Shown in pieces: positions 29,991 to 44,244 of a stretch of DNA of 64,000 nt (position 1 is its first letter; the number at the start of each line of letters is the position of its first letter). The notes beneath the pieces are model-generated. The model ran no database searches. It saw only the letters and a list, made by a program, of their open reading frames with translations, and was not told where the DNA came from. Source of the DNA: Datnioides undecimradiatus (lineage: Eukaryota; Chordata; Actinopteri; Lobotiformes; Datnioididae); contig WARS01002855.1 in NCBI GenBank assembly GCA_008933995.1, positions 867,001 through 931,000 of the forward strand. The letters are read 5' to 3'. A program made the translations under genes and the position numbers.

Positions 29991-32900
29991 GTGCGTCACA
30001 CCTGACACACAGCAAGGGCAGGGGCGAAAAGTGGATCAAGAGTCAAACGCAGAGTTTTCCCTTAAAAAAATGAGACGCGGGGCCGTCTGAGAAACGCTTC
30101 GGCTGCTCAAGAACAGATTTCCAGACCCGAACTCGCCAAATCATCTGCGCTTTGCAAATCTGATTTTGTGTGTCCAGGATTGGGGGGGACTGTCAAATCA
30201 AACCAGGCATAGGTAGAAACGCAGGAGGGTCAGATATATTTGGATGCTGACAGTGAGACAGGACAGGAGGGAGGTTTTGGGGTTGATCCTTGACAGGAAG
30301 TAAGGAGAGCAGGTATTGGTCTTCACTGAGAAATGATCTCATTTAGCCCCGCCCCTCTCTTTTACATCCTGTAATCTTACTTCTGGGCTTCTTCTTCTGG
30401 GAAAGGTGGGTGCACATGGGTGTCAACCTCACCTGCAGAGAGGTGGAGTCATCAGGGATGTCAAAACTGTCGCTGCTGCCCATCGGCTCTGCAGGGAGCA
30501 GTGTAACCGGGATGACTACTGGCAGCCAGAGAAGAGAAGAAACCCTGAACCAAAGCACAACTTCCTGAAGAAACATGCTGCTGCAGACTGGAGAGAGCTG
30601 CTGCAGACAGGCTGCAGCTAATGTCAGTGTTGAACAAAACCCAAGTTCACCATTAAGGCAAAGATCAGATTATTTGTTAAATCGCTGGTTTGAAAGCTTG
30701 AGAATGGCACACAGCACTCATCTTAATGGGTGACTCCAGAGTCCGTCAGGTTCTGGCCTTGCTCTGGGTTTATGACCCATGCTGCAGCCGGCCACCAGGG
30801 GGCGATCCAGATGTTCTTTCAGGTTGTCCATTTTTATATGTAGTCTGAGGTTTGTACAGACGCGCTCAGTATCTACAGATACATTCTATAGACACCCATG
30901 CATTTGTCTAATAATGCAACATGGACGTTGGGACATATTGCTGATCAAATCCCAGACAATGTCAAGGCCAAGTAATACAAAGGCCGCACCTCTGTGTCAG
31001 TGCATGTGAGGACACTAAAGCCTCCACCGTGGTCTGCAGCCAACATCAGGGCTCTCAGTGAGAACACTAAAATGGTTAGATGAGCTTAATTGCCGCTGCC
31101 AGCCTGCCAATTGTCTGTTTGTCTGATTAGGACGTTGAAACACTTGGGAAATGTTTACCTCTCTGCTCGGGCTCAGGTCATGCAGCCTCGTTACTACACT
31201 GCAGCGCTAAGCCGCGAGCCTCGTCCTCATTGGTTCAGTGTCCATCTAATCCACTGTTTGTCCTCATGCATCAGGGCTGAGATCATCAGAGATGTTTGAT
31301 GGCCGCCTGGCTCTAACTTTTAGATTAAGCCTCGCCTCGGCCGCGTTTCTTTTTTTAGGGTTTGATGCGGCAGGTTTCGGCTCAGGCCCGGTGACATCAT
31401 ACAGTGATATCACTGTCACACAGCCCTGGCTGTCGTTTGTGCATCTGGTAATGTAAAAAATGTGCTTTTTGTGCTTTTGCATTAACACAAAAAGGGAAAT
31501 GTATCCTAAACTGAGCCAAACTGACTGCTGGAGCCTTGTCTTTCACTGGAACAGCCTCGGGAGGGAAATGTCCATTAAATGTCCATTATAAATAGGAGGA
31601 ATGATCACAGCATGCAGACTTTGTTTTATTCAAATGAGTCACAAAATGCAAACTAATGCTGGTCTCCATCCACTGGGACTACACAGTTAATACAAGTTGG
31701 TTCAGATAAGCAGTAGGGGGCGCTAATTCCCCCCTAAAAAACATTATACTGTGGTAGAAGAAGGAGAAAGTGAAATAAGATGATGAAACTAAAAGAGTGT
31801 TGACCTCAGATGAAGAAGACACATTGGAAATATGATGTTTCTGTTTGTTTTGTGTATTCATGTGAGGACGGTTTACATCAGAACTGTGTGGATCAATGAG
31901 GAAACTGTTTTCAGACAGAGCAGTCATGTGAATTCAAAGTGTGCCACACCAGAACTTACAACAGAGCTTAAGCCATTTCACTCTTTTCTAGAAAGTGTTT
32001 TAAAAGCACCTAAAGCAGCTGGAGGGTATTTTCGTTTCTCAAAACTGGCGCCGATTTTCAAAATGTTGTCATTTCCATCGACCTTTCCCAATGAAAGGGA
32101 CCTAAAGACATGCTGATGCATATTCTGATGCAAATTCTTGCTGTTTTTTAAAATGTAAATCATGAGCAAGCTTTTTAAAATCTTGGAATAATAGAGTCAA
32201 ACACATTTTACGGTACTTATAACTGTGCAACAGTTCGTTTTTTCCAGTTTTGCGTGATTTTTGGTGCATTTCCTGCACATTTTTCTGCTCGTCGTCAGGC
32301 GGCGACGCGCTAATTCTTCTCCTGCAGACATTTTTCTCTGCACTGAGTCTTTTAAGACTCCTGAAACAGAAACTTGACGATGGAAAGTTAGTGTTTAGAG
32401 TAGAGAGCCTGTGTTTCGCCCTCTCTCTCTCTCTCTCTCCCCTCTCCTTCTCTGTAAGTGTCGGCCTGTAATCCTAATGAGCTGTGACAAGAGAGGGCTT
32501 GCTGATTTCCTGATAACTCCTTGTGGTAACGAGCTCAGGAGGGAAGCACGAGTACAAACCGTGCACTCAGCAAACACCCCCCCACCACCACCTTTGGTTT
32601 CTTCATTCAGGGCAACTCTTAGCCCACTTTGACAGGGCAGGAAGTGGATGGGATGACATGGAGGACAGCGAATGTAGGTGAAGGTAGGACTCTCAGACCA
32701 GAGAAGAAGCGATGGAACCTCAGGGGGACACTGTGTTTTGTGTTTGTGCAGACAGCAGAGTGATGCATTAACACCTAAAGATTAAGAATAAGCAGCTAAT
32801 TAATTCAGAGGAGACATGATCGGAATAAAAACTGAAAACTATCAGAAAAAAGGCTTTGAAATGATCTGATATGGAAGATAAATCGATCGTCTTTGTGTAC

Positions 32901-35018
32901 TTAGGTACTGCTTCTGTGTCTTTTGTTATTAATCTGACCCACAAATGTCCTTCACTCAATAATAAAACTGACATTTAGTTTGATTTTTGGGAGAATGAAC
33001 AAACATTCACTGATTTCCCCAAAGGAGGCGCAGCTGAAAGTAGATTTAATCTGTTTTTTCTCTATAAGAGAAATTCCAGTTATAAACTCATGATGGAAGA
33101 TTTTTCCTGGCTTCATTCTCCAACTGTAAAAATAATTTACAACAAAATCAGGCTTTGATATTTAAGTGTTGCAGTGATATCTACAGGTCCATATGTGTCT
33201 GTAAGTGTTTTTTGCACATGAAAATGTGTCTTTTCTACTTTTGAGGGGCCCAAACTGAAACCATCTCCCCTAAAAATGGGAAAAACCCACATGCATTCAC
33301 CAGAAAAATGCTAAAAATCTACTTTAGCTGCGCTTTTCCAGAATAAATGTGGCCTGCAGGCTCCCATGCAGTCCACCGGTTGACAGCAAGAGGCTTGTGT
33401 CAGTAGTGCCACCTGCTGGGCGACAGCAACAAGAAGCATAGAAGTAGATGAGAACAGATGACAAATCATCACAGCCTGGCTCATCAAGAGCTTATTTATT
33501 ATGATTTGAGTTAAATCACATTAATATTTATTTCAAAAAGGTGTTTCCTATGTAATATTTCTCACTAAGCTAATAACAGACGGCTGTGAGTCAAACATAC
33601 AGAGAAATTTCCTTTTAACTCAAGAAAATCCAGAAATCCTCACACTGAGGACATTTAGCCTTGGAATAAGGACTTCCACGATGATCAGATGTTAGTGTGC
33701 AGCTGCAAACCTGGTCAAAATCACCTGCATGCAAGTTATTAATTATAAAACTTGTATTTTAACAGCAAAGTTTTAAGTTTCTCCTGCAGTTCTCTTCAAC
33801 AGTTCTCTTCAAGGAGAACTTCCCAGAAGCAGGTGAGGGAATGCCAACAGGAATTGGAGGAATCTTGCTTTTAAATGACGAGTGCAGAGGCTGGAACCAA
33901 TCAGCTCCCTGCAATAACCCTGCACAACTGCAGTCAATCAACCAAACTCACCTGCAGCCCATCAAACACTCACAGGCGCCACGGTGGGGGGTGCACATGA
34001 AGTAAAACACACTTGCATACATGTAAATGTCAATCATTGAAGGGATTACACGTACGTGATTGGTTATTTCGCTGTCAGTCTGCTCTGAATCCTAACCACC
34101 AATCAAAGCATCACGTCAGAAGATCCAAACTAAACTACTTCTAACTACTTATGTTACTACTGCGACCAGCATTCACTGTGTGAGCGTTGGAGCCTTGGAG
34201 AGAGAGGCTTAACATTTCAACAAAATGCAAAAAATTTGAGGTCAGAAAACCAAAATAAATGCGCGACGCCTCGATATCGACTGAGCGGAAACAGTTGATG
34301 TAATTGTCTAAAATGGAAATGCACGAACAACTTTTTGGACTCTTTCTGAGAAAAAACGGACTCAGCTCAGGTTTTCTGGGGGGGTCATAATGACGCCTGC
34401 ATCACAGTACAAACAAGGAGGAAAGAATCTGAGGTAGTTTAATTCAAACCCGGTGCCACAGTCCAGGTGCATCTGCTGTAAATACACCGTGCTGCAACAG
34501 GAAATACATTGCACAGGCAATACAATTACATTTTCTGTCAAGATAAGGAGGAACTGTTTGAGAACGAGCTCCATTTGTTTTCCTGTCACCGCAGCCCATC
34601 ATGCAACTCGCATTGAGACTGCTGAATTATTCAACTTCTTGGTGGTTAAATTTAGAAACATGGTCTGTTTGAATGCTGAAGACGTTCAGCAGCGATGTGC
34701 ATTTCAACATTTAACTGAAGCCCGGCCTGACCTTCACTCTGTGACACCAGCCCCTTAAGGTTTGATTCACTCAAAGAAACACTGATAATGCTTGTCCACC
34801 ATCTCCTCTGGTGTTATTGTGGAAACAGTTTGGTGACACACAGATTTCCAGGACATGAGGCTGCACATTAAAGCTGCCCAATGTATCTTTTTGCCACTTG
34901 GGGGCAGCACAGCACTTCCACACTCCCACACATTCGGAGATGCCATGTAAAACGAATCAGCTTCAACAACAGGACAAGAAAGGCGACACATGAAAATACA
35001 GAACAGTGATCTGAATTA

Positions 35019-35024
35019 TTTATT
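35019..35024 (-). terminator. Candidate polyadenylation signal of the C-type lectin gene
   Basis: Reverse-strand AATAAA about 550 bp beyond the lectin stop codon. Confidence 0.45.
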
Positions 35025-35571
35025 TACAAGATCCACAGGATAAAAATCTGCACTAACTGTTTGATTCATGTTACGTTTCAAATCATTCTTATTGACACAG
35101 TATAGCAGCCATACATATCTACATGTAATTAACACCAGGACATCCTGAAAAGGTCGTATAAATCTAAAAACACATGATATTATTAATGTGTAAGGCACAA
35201 AATCACACGCTTCCCACTTTATTATCATTATAACCTGTTTTAACTAACAGCAACTGACCTCTTAGCAAATACACTTCCTGTGTAATTATATAAACCCTTA
35301 CAGGTGATTAATTATCTGTAATTATCTGTTATCAAAAATGGTTGTTTTCTCACAGCAGTGGGGGTATAAAACAACAAATTCCATATATTTTGCTGCATTG
35401 ATATTGCACACCCTCCATTAATGAAGTAAATTTAAATTTTGCTGAAAAAGGGATGTTTTAGCTCGTATACACTCAAAGACAAGCGCAGGTCTCGAGGGAA
35501 AATGGAGCTCATGCAGCAGTTGGGTAAAACCTGAAAATGTATTCTTTGCTGATCAGAGCAGCGTCGAGGTC

Positions 35572-38500
35572 TCAGTGAGGTATGGCAGTGCTGGCGCCAG
35601 CCGGTTTCTCGCAGATGAAGCGCCAGTACATGCTGCAGGGGGCGTCGTACCAGCTGCGGATCGCCACTCGCTCCAGCACGCGCGTTTTCACGATGTAGCC
35701 GCAGTCCTCGTCGATGTGGTTGTTGGGCTCGCCGACCTCCCAGAAGCTTCAGTTAGGAGAGACAAAAACAGACAAATCACCTTTTATTCAGCAGTGCATT
35801 TAAAGTCGAGACCAACCAATAATATCATGATGTCCATCTGTCAATCGCTCCTTGATGCTCCATTGGTTAGCTAGCTCTTTATGCTAGCTAGCTGTTGTTG
35901 CTAGCTAACAAATGCTTTTTCCAAATTCCTGTGGTTGCCACCTACATGGAGCAAACGACGCTCTTTCATGTACCTGAACTAGTACAACATCCATGTTTTT
36001 TTAGACCCGCCCACTTTAAAGCTGTCAAATCAGGTTCCTCCAAACGTTGTTGTCAGCCAGTAACATGTGGAGCAAGTGAGGAGGTCCACTTCCAGGCGTA
36101 TGGTGCCTGGATGACTCTGAGTCACGCTGCTGAAGGTGGCTTGAGGTTGAGTGACAGGTGAATGTCATTATGTTACTGGTTAAAACTTATTAATTCAGGT
36201 TAAGATGAAGTTTAACAGGAAGAAATGGCTGTGACGGGTTTTAACAGAAGGAGGTTTTGTCGTAAATTGTTGAATAGTTGCTGAGTGTGATCATGTGATC
36301 TCATCAGGACTTTAATGACGCCTTAAATTAAGCATAAAAAAAAAACACCAACAAGACAAGAAACAACAGGTATTAGCTTTGTTTCACGGACAATGTGACA
36401 GGCAATATTATTTAATGTTTCACAGACTAAATGATTTTGCCTCTACTGATTGGATAGTACTGGGGGAATTCAGATGAAAGTCAGATGATAAAGTGATTTT
36501 GTGCCTATAAATCAGTTTTTTTAATTTACAATTTTGAAATTCACTCATTTTTAACAAATATGTGTTCAGAGAAGCAGACTGGAGATGAACAGAGTTTCAA
36601 ATCACGCAGCAACAGCTGAGCAGGACCCGGCCTGGAACAACAACATAAATACATCTCAGCGGGAAAAGAGGAAGGGAAGGAACGTGGAGGGCAAAAGAGG
36701 AATGACAGCGGATTAGTCATCAATGCACATTTTCAAAATGAGGAAGAGAAATCAGATGGTGTGAAGAAAATCTGTTGAGTTGGCACAAAACTGGGAAAGA
36801 AACTTTGGAAAACAATAAGAGTCGACACTTGGGACAGTATATTTGTATGTTACTGTTTCTGAGGAACGTGTCGTATCTATGATGATGAATTCCTGGATAT
36901 GAGATGTTCCTCTGCAGGCGGTCCTAGCAAACGCACCGGAGCAGTACGCCATGTGAAATCATTCAAACTATATTTCAGTCGATAAATGCTGCAGCAACAA
37001 TAATTATCACTTGTATCGCTTCATTGCGGAGAAGATGCCTTTGGATAATTCATCAAGCATGGCTGAGTTTCCTCCCTTAGACCCTCAGAGCAGTTCAGCA
37101 GAGCTCTCCAACGACAGTCTGACCCTGGGTGATGGATTTACACTGCACAACCCCTAAAATAAACAGCATGTCCTCCTGACACAGATTTTGGCGTTTGCTA
37201 ACTGCTGAAGTTTGAACTCTATGGTGACGATGTGCAAATGTGCACCTGCAACTGGCCCCAAAACGTCCAGACCTGCTGGTAACACGTTGGTTGCACGATG
37301 TATTGCACAACAGCTACCACTAGCAGCTGCTGCATGGTTATTACTGGCCCATGCTGCATTCAAGAACCGCAGGAACTGTTTCAGGTCATTCTGATAGCAT
37401 GTCGTAGCTAATATTCTGTCATTAGAAGCAACAGTCAATGAGTGCAACAGTTGAAAATGACCCCTGATGCCATGGTGGAGGTCCTTAAAAAACACTCAAC
37501 CAACCAAAGGTGTAATCTCATCACCCAGTGACACCATGAGTCAGTGACAGACCCTTGGTCTGTTAGCGCCAACCCACTTTGTTGTGGTCCTGTTAAGAAA
37601 ACGCTAAGACAAAAGAAAACCCAGAAGATGGAGATGACCTGACTTGTGGAAACTCCTATTTGGCTCTGACGCATGTGTTTTTCATTAGAGATCAGAGGTC
37701 ACCTGCAGTGTGGCGCCCTACAGCAGTTGTAGAATCCTGCTCCAAGCTGCTGTTTGCAGGCAGATGTCACCCTGGCCTCCCTCCAGCTTTTATCTCACAT
37801 CTGGAACATCTACAGCCTTCAACTCCTTCCTGACTGTCCTATTGTTCATTTCTGTATGTATGTTTTAGCTAGTTAGCTTATAAGCATGCTAATTTGCAAT
37901 AAATAGAAAGCGTAGCTGAGGCTGGTGGAAACGCCATTAGCTTTGCAGATATTTAGCAATAAATCCAAGCATTGGACAAATGAAAACATCATGATCTGGA
38001 GCCTTGATGAAACATCAGAGCAGTTAGAAGTTATTTCTTCTTGAGGAAACCATAAACGGTTCGGTTCTGCTCAATAAAGGCTTGTTTATATGACGTCTGC
38101 AGAAACCGTGGACCTTTGCGTCATGCGTGGGGTATCCGATGTTGTACAACCAGCCAACAAACTGTTCTGATGGAGCAAACTGGCCCCTTGAGGCTGCTGT
38201 TCCCTAAGCAGTGCTGCTAGTGTGGCTAAAAATAAAGATCACGATGGTTTCAAATTTTGGTTCCATCCAGATAAAATAAAGGATGACTTTCCAGTGAAAC
38301 AGGAAGTTTAAACTTAATATCATCATTTACCTCCTCTACTTCCCCCTACTGCAGCTTCCCTCTGGCCTCCTGACTCTGTTAATTTGGCCTCTTTCAGTGC
38401 AAACCAGGCCAGCGGCTCACAGGCCAAAACATGTGCCAAAGTCTGTCAGTATGCGAGAGGTCAATGTTCAAAAGAGCTAAAAGCCCAGTGGTCAGTCAGT

Positions 38501-41500
38501 CTGTGTTTGGTTGTTTGTCCAAGTGTGTATGAATCACCGACAGCCTGGAATCACAGTTTGATACTTGATACCTAATAGTCTGATACTTTGAGGGTCTTCC
38601 ACTACAAGCGACACATTTTGCTTTAAATGAAGTCGTCACACCCATTTTTAATTAAAAACGATGATGACTTCGATCATGACATGAACATCAGCAAGATGTA
38701 AAAACAACGACGATTGAAAAGCCAGAAACAGACCGCAGGAAACATGTTAAGACCCATGTTTTCTCCAGGAAACTGTTCCTTACAAGGATCTAGAAGTTCG
38801 ATTAAGATTCCAGATCATCTATGAAACACATTCCACATACTACACACACCGTCTATGTCATCTAGCAACCAAAAAACCCCAATTCAAGGGCCTGCTCTCT
38901 GCTGTGGAGGTACCACCAGGATAGCCATGCCATTTTCAAAGTCTTGTAGGGTTGATTTTAATAAATGGCACAGTGCAATGACACAAGACGAGATTACAGG
39001 AAGTGCTGCAGTGGAGCCGCGTTGCACAACTAGACAAGATGTGACGTCTCAGTCAGGAGGCAGATGAGGTGTGTGAAAGACGTGGACTTACCCTCCGACC
39101 AGCGGGGTACCATCCACCCATTTCCAGTGATCCTCTGTGTGCTCGTCTGTGATCCCAAACCAGAAGGCGTTCCAGTGGCCTCGGGGAAGAAGGTTCCACA
39201 CGAACATCTGACAGGAAACGCGCACACAGAGGAAATGGATAAATATGGTTGAAAACCGAATTAACTGCTGTGTTTTTGCACATTTAAGTTTATTTTGTGG
39301 TTCGAGAGACAGCACAGTGCAAAGTTAAAAACCTGCAGCTCCCTGAGCGTCCACCAGAGTCTCCAGCAGCGAGTCAGTCCCCATAGACCCCCATGTTAAA
39401 ATGCAGCAGTAAACATGTTTACAGCCTGGTACAAACAACGGTTTGGTCTCTGCAGCTAGTTTCCCCGTTCATGACGACTGTACGGGCTGAATTTATATAG
39501 AACTCACTCCTTTAAATCAGATTAACACCTAAAGTTATGCAGAATGAAGGGGCGGGGCTTCTTTGACAGCTATCTGCTAGCTATGTCTGGCGAGATTCAG
39601 CAAACATGTGTCTTTCATCCCTGCCTTGCTGCCACCCACAAAAAAACACCTGTTTTCCTGTTTTGGGATTAGCGGATAGTTATGGACAATCCCACGAATG
39701 GCCACATCCAGATCCACAACCTTTGGGTGATGTCATGGTGGCTCCATAGGTTCGTGGGACTCTGATCTTATCTTTTAACATTAAATGCCATGTCTGTGGC
39801 TTTACCTGTAAATCCACTGTTGTAAGTGAAGTAACCTTCCCTGACATTTGAATTAAAACTGTGCCGGACCTGCCGACAAGCAGCAAATTACGTATCTTTG
39901 GACACTGTCTTCCATGAGAGGCTCTACTGTACCTGCTCCTCGGCCGTGTGGATGATGGCCAGGTGCCCTCCTTGGCTCTCGCAGTACGACTTGCTCTCCG
40001 GCCAATCCCTTGTGGTTCTGGAGATGAAGTAACAGCTGTTGTTGAAGAGATGCCAGTCGTCGGGGCAGAGGATGGGGGCCGCCGTCGCCTTTGGTGTTGG
40101 TTTGATCACCTCAGGAGCTGATTACGCAGGACGAGAGAGAGAGATATCAGGAACATCTAAAGACAAATCCAGTGTTTTAATATCTCAAATACAGACTTAA
40201 CTCTGGAGTACCTTTAGTGGTCCTCATTGCAGCTAGTTTGGCGATCAGGTCATCCCTCTCTTTCTGCAGCGTGGATTTTTCCTGATTCAGTTTGCTGATG
40301 GAGGCCATTAAAACCGACACGTTCACATCTTGCGTCTGCTTCTGCAGCTCTGAGGTCCCTTCAGCATCACCCTGAGGTTTGTTCTTGTCTGCAGAAACAA
40401 TAGGAACAATAGACCCAGTATGACTTGACTTATATGTGATCAAACAACAACGAAAACAACAAGCGATGAAGCAAACAGTTGCTTGAATGCGTCACATTCA
40501 ATAATGCACTTTTATTTGCACGCATGCACCTGCACATTTTATTTTTTAACCACACATACTGTACATTGCCTGGCCCTATTACACCTTTTCTCGTTTCTTG
40601 GAAAACAGTAATTATTATCTTAATAAGCAGAACTGTGTGTATGTTTTATAGCATTAATATGTCAATTCATCTAATTCTAATTCATTAAAAACCTTCACTT
40701 TGCCCTCCTCTTTGGCACTTTAGCTAATGAGCTCCTTAGAAAGCAGAAGCAGGTTTTCACCCTCCCGCCTGTTTCAACATACACATGCTAAATGTTCATA
40801 AAACACAAGGATTCTATTGGAAAACATGCTTTAAATGTGTTTATTTTAAAAAACACTGCGAAGTGAAAACCACTGTATCCTCTTTTCATTCCCCTATCCT
40901 GAAACTGCAAAATCTGCAATTTTAAATCAACTTTGCCTCAGTTTTCACAGTGTGGCCTGATGATGAGCGACATTCACATGGTGTGGACCACAGGGTACCC
41001 TCATCTGTGTATCTAAATTACTTCCAGATTACGTCAATATACAAATAAATGCATGAAAATCAGTATTTATTGAGAGAACAGTTTTCTAATTCAACCAAAA
41101 AGCCTCTTAAAACAAAACTTAATATAAACCTGAAAGCTTCCAGTTGGTGTACTCACAGTGTGCACTGACTGCTATGATGGAGATGAGCAGGACCGCACAC
41201 AGTGTCGCCAGGCACATGGTGGCGATGCGGTAGGGCCCGGGACCGCTGGGCCTGGGGATCACTCTGACTGGGGAGACTAGGTGAGCAGCGAAGGGAGCAA
41301 AGGGTAAAGATTGGTAGCTAAAATAATTGAACAATATGATAAATATCACAAAATATCATTTATTACTTCTCACATAAACAAAAATGTTAAAAGTAGTAAG
41401 AGGCTCTCTTGGATTTTGCAGCTGATGGTTCTAACCATTAGTAACGGGGTGCCCCAGGGCGCTGTTCTTGGCCCATTACTATTAACATTACACAAAAACA

Positions 41501-43914
41501 ATATCATGAGTCCTTAACAGTACACGAATGTGCATTATTATGCAGATGATACAATTTTATTGTTTAATTTAAATTTAATTTTACAATCAGAGGTTCCCCT
41601 CAACCAAAAGCTTTCACACATCTTCTGTCTGTCTTTGCCTTTCAGTCAATATTCTTTATCACACACATTACAACACTAAATGGTGTCCACGTCATTGTTG
41701 CTTAGGAAAACTTGATAGTGGACAGTCATTGAATATTTATATTCAATGAATATTTATATTCAATGACTGCATTATAGCAAAGATCAACGAAGGCCGGGCC
41801 TTCAGTTCAGAATTAAAGGCTACTCGGTTATCAATTTGCACACACGCTATCAAAAAGATCAGATTGGTTCACTGAGAACAAGAAAGACCATTTCTTAATA
41901 TATATCTGCTGCTAAAGCTGCAGCTCTACTTCATTTCAAATTAAAATCTCAACATATTTGTTTTCCATGCTTTTTAATCTCTTGACGTATGCAACAATCT
42001 CACAGTCTGGTTTATGTTGTAATAAATTATCAACTCATTTTATAACCTGAATATGAAAAAACAACAAATTGTAGTTTAGGAAATAAATAAAACAAAATAG
42101 TTTTGCTATAAAACACCCAGATTAAGTGTTATATTCTTATAAACTAGACAATTTCTCACAGAAATTAAATCATTTTGCTATTAGATGAACATAAGTCATA
42201 AAAACGTGATTAAACATTTTCTTACAACATTAAAGAATATGAATATAAATAAGAAATTTCTCATTATGATGAATTTGGCTTTACAAAGTGTGCAGCAATG
42301 CCCTAAAATAACCCCTTCACAGCACTGAGTGGAGCCACCAGCGGAGAAATGAGTTTAACATCTCTGCGCTCCGGTGTTGGTGCATGAAAGGAAATGCAAC
42401 ATGTGAGATATGAAATCAAACAAACTGAAAGTGAGGTGTGACTTTAGGGTGTGATGTACGTATTCAGGCCCTAACTGATGCATTACATTTGTTTTATTAA
42501 CCACAGAAGAATCTGTTCTGCCCTGTCCAGACTTGTGAAGATCAAACATGCCAGAGCAGTTTCAGCAGGTCAGACTAAAATCTCAAATAATATACTATAA
42601 CATTTTTGCATTTCTTCATTTTATCTTTCATTTTGATGATTTTCTTTTACAGTGTTTTGTAAAATCACAGTCACCAAAATCCAATGAGTGCATACCTCAG
42701 TGCAGGTGGTTCGTACCAAATGTGACAGGATTCACTTGTGGCGAGCTAGCAGCTAACTTGCCAGCAGGTTACAGTAAGGGAAATTACTGTGATTTACTTA
42801 TTTTCTCTGGATATGGCTGAAAGGTTTATTACCACACTCATTCAATGTTTATTGTTATTATTAGTAGCAGTATTATTATTAATATTATTATTTTCAAACT
42901 GTGACAGTCTGTGAGAGTACACTACCTGCAAAAACTGCATTAATGCCGAAGCGCAGTTATCTTTGGGCTACATGCTAATACCTGCGCGTGGGTGTTTACA
43001 TGCTAATGTTTTGGAGATGTAATGTTTACCATGCTGGTGGTCAGACGATCATTAAAGATGCACAAGATTTCATATCTCAGATGTTTGTAGAAATAGAAAA
43101 CCTTTTTTCCCCACTTTGATGATTTCATCTTCTCGAATGTGAGGATTTTGAGACATTTTCCAGATCAAACCACCTGTTTTTGTTTTATCGTTGTCTTTGG
43201 ACTAATGTTGAGAGGCCCATTGTGGCTTTTATTTTGAAAAGTACTCTTATAACGTAGTCTAGAGCTGTTTGATTAGAGCTCCAGCCTATAAATTGAATTG
43301 GATGATCAATAAAACACATTTTTCAGGCAAAAAGCACCAAACATTTCCTGCTTCCAGCTGCTCAGTTGTGAAGATTTGACTCTTTTCTTTGTCGTTTATG
43401 TGATAAAAACATCAAACATGTCAACAAATTATTAAATTAATGGTGAAAACAATCTGCAAATTAGTCTGTGGTAAAACAATCACTTCTGGAAACCCTGAAA
43501 GATACTACCGTAATAAAAATCTTAATCAGTCACAGCCAGCAGGATGATACAGGAGGCAGTGTGAACACTGGAGCGCTGTAATTTTATTTTTTTTAAACGT
43601 GCCAAACTGTCGTCATGGTTACATAATGTACTGAGTGTGTTTGTGAGCTGTGTTAAAGTCAATAAGAGAGGCCCTAAAAGAGACTGAACATCAGCTCAGA
43701 CATTAAACCGCAGGGAGACAACAGGTTTTCATTGCTCCATGAAGACACATCGGCCAGTTTAAAGACTTTCAGGCTGCGGTGATGGCTTCTTACCGCCGGG
43801 CGCAACATCTGGCCTGTGGCTGAACTCGTCATGTGAGCCCTCGTTGTCAATCAGTTTGGAGTACATCCCCTCACAGGCCGAGGAGCTGCCGGTGGTCGCC
43901 ATTTGGTTTGACAT
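35572..43914 (-). CDS. Type II membrane C-type lectin (CD209/ASGR-like), 6 exons, 297 aa
   Basis: Exons are 43914-43794, 41276-41157, 40388-40212, 40117-39933, 39207-39092 and 35746-35572. They total 894 nt, all GT-AG and in phase. Residues 1-57 are cytoplasmic with a tyrosine sorting motif, YSKL (Tyr18). Residues 58-77 are one transmembrane segment, then a short heptad-like stalk with an NVS glycosylation site. The C-type lectin domain runs from about Cys157 to Cys285. It shows the family's WxLFNNSCYF, GGHLAII, FWFGITDE and WKWVDG blocks, and the calcium/sugar motif Glu246-Pro-Asn (EPN), typical of mannose-type binding. The usual WND reads Trp272-Tyr-Asp. The likely role is a surface glycan receptor on leukocytes or liver cells, calcium-dependent. 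An alternative start at Met5 is possible. Introns are large (up to 3.3 kb) and contain a LINE fragment. Exact orthology (cd209, asgr or clec4-like) cannot be fixed without a tree, so no symbol is given. Confidence 0.9.
41405..41570 (+). mobile_element. LINE reverse-transcriptase fragment
   Basis: One forward frame reads SNGVPQGAVLGPLLLTLH and, after a single TAA stop, HYYADDTILLFN. These are the adjacent RT motifs GVPQGSVLGP and YADD. It is a dead scrap inside intron 2 of the lectin gene, antisense to it. Confidence 0.85.
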
Positions 43915-44009
43915 AAAAGAAAAAAAAAAAAAGGGATGAAAACGTTTCAGTGCGGGGCGACAGCAGGGAGCAGACTTGGAGTGAAGCTCTCACGCTCCTT
44001 TCCACACAG

Positions 44010-44015
44010 TTTATA
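44010..44015 (-). promoter_or_regulatory. Possible TATA box of the lectin gene
   Basis: On the - strand GTATAAACTG lies about 95 bp upstream of the lectin start codon in CpG-rich sequence. That would put the transcript start about 70 nt before the ATG. Position and sequence are suggestive only. Confidence 0.4.
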
Positions 44016-44244
44016 CGCGCTCTGGGACATCGGAGTCAAGGTGCGCGCTGGAAGAGAAGCGCGTTTCCGGTCACGCGTTTCAAAATAAAAGAACGCGCAG
44101 CTGATTTAAAGTTTAACGCGCGCATAGTAAAATAATTAGTAGGAAAATCAAAATTACACCACAGTGTAGCTTCATATGTTAAAAGTATATTTAAATGATG
44201 TATTTTGCAAAATGCTGATTGGAGGACTGATGCTGTGTAAAACT

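Larger units (their letters stand above)
26651..35018. other. About 8.4 kb without a recognised gene
   Basis: This is the region upstream of gnb3 and downstream of the lectin gene. I found no exon of a known protein, tRNA or other RNA gene. It holds purine-rich stretches (about 26,990-27,190 and 29,180-29,450), a (GA)n run, a (TC)n run at about 32,419-32,440, and scattered GCCACCTGCTGG-type fish repeats. Two homeodomain-motif-rich segments (29,890-29,990 and 32,463-32,530) look more like regulatory than random sequence. Confidence 0.5.
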
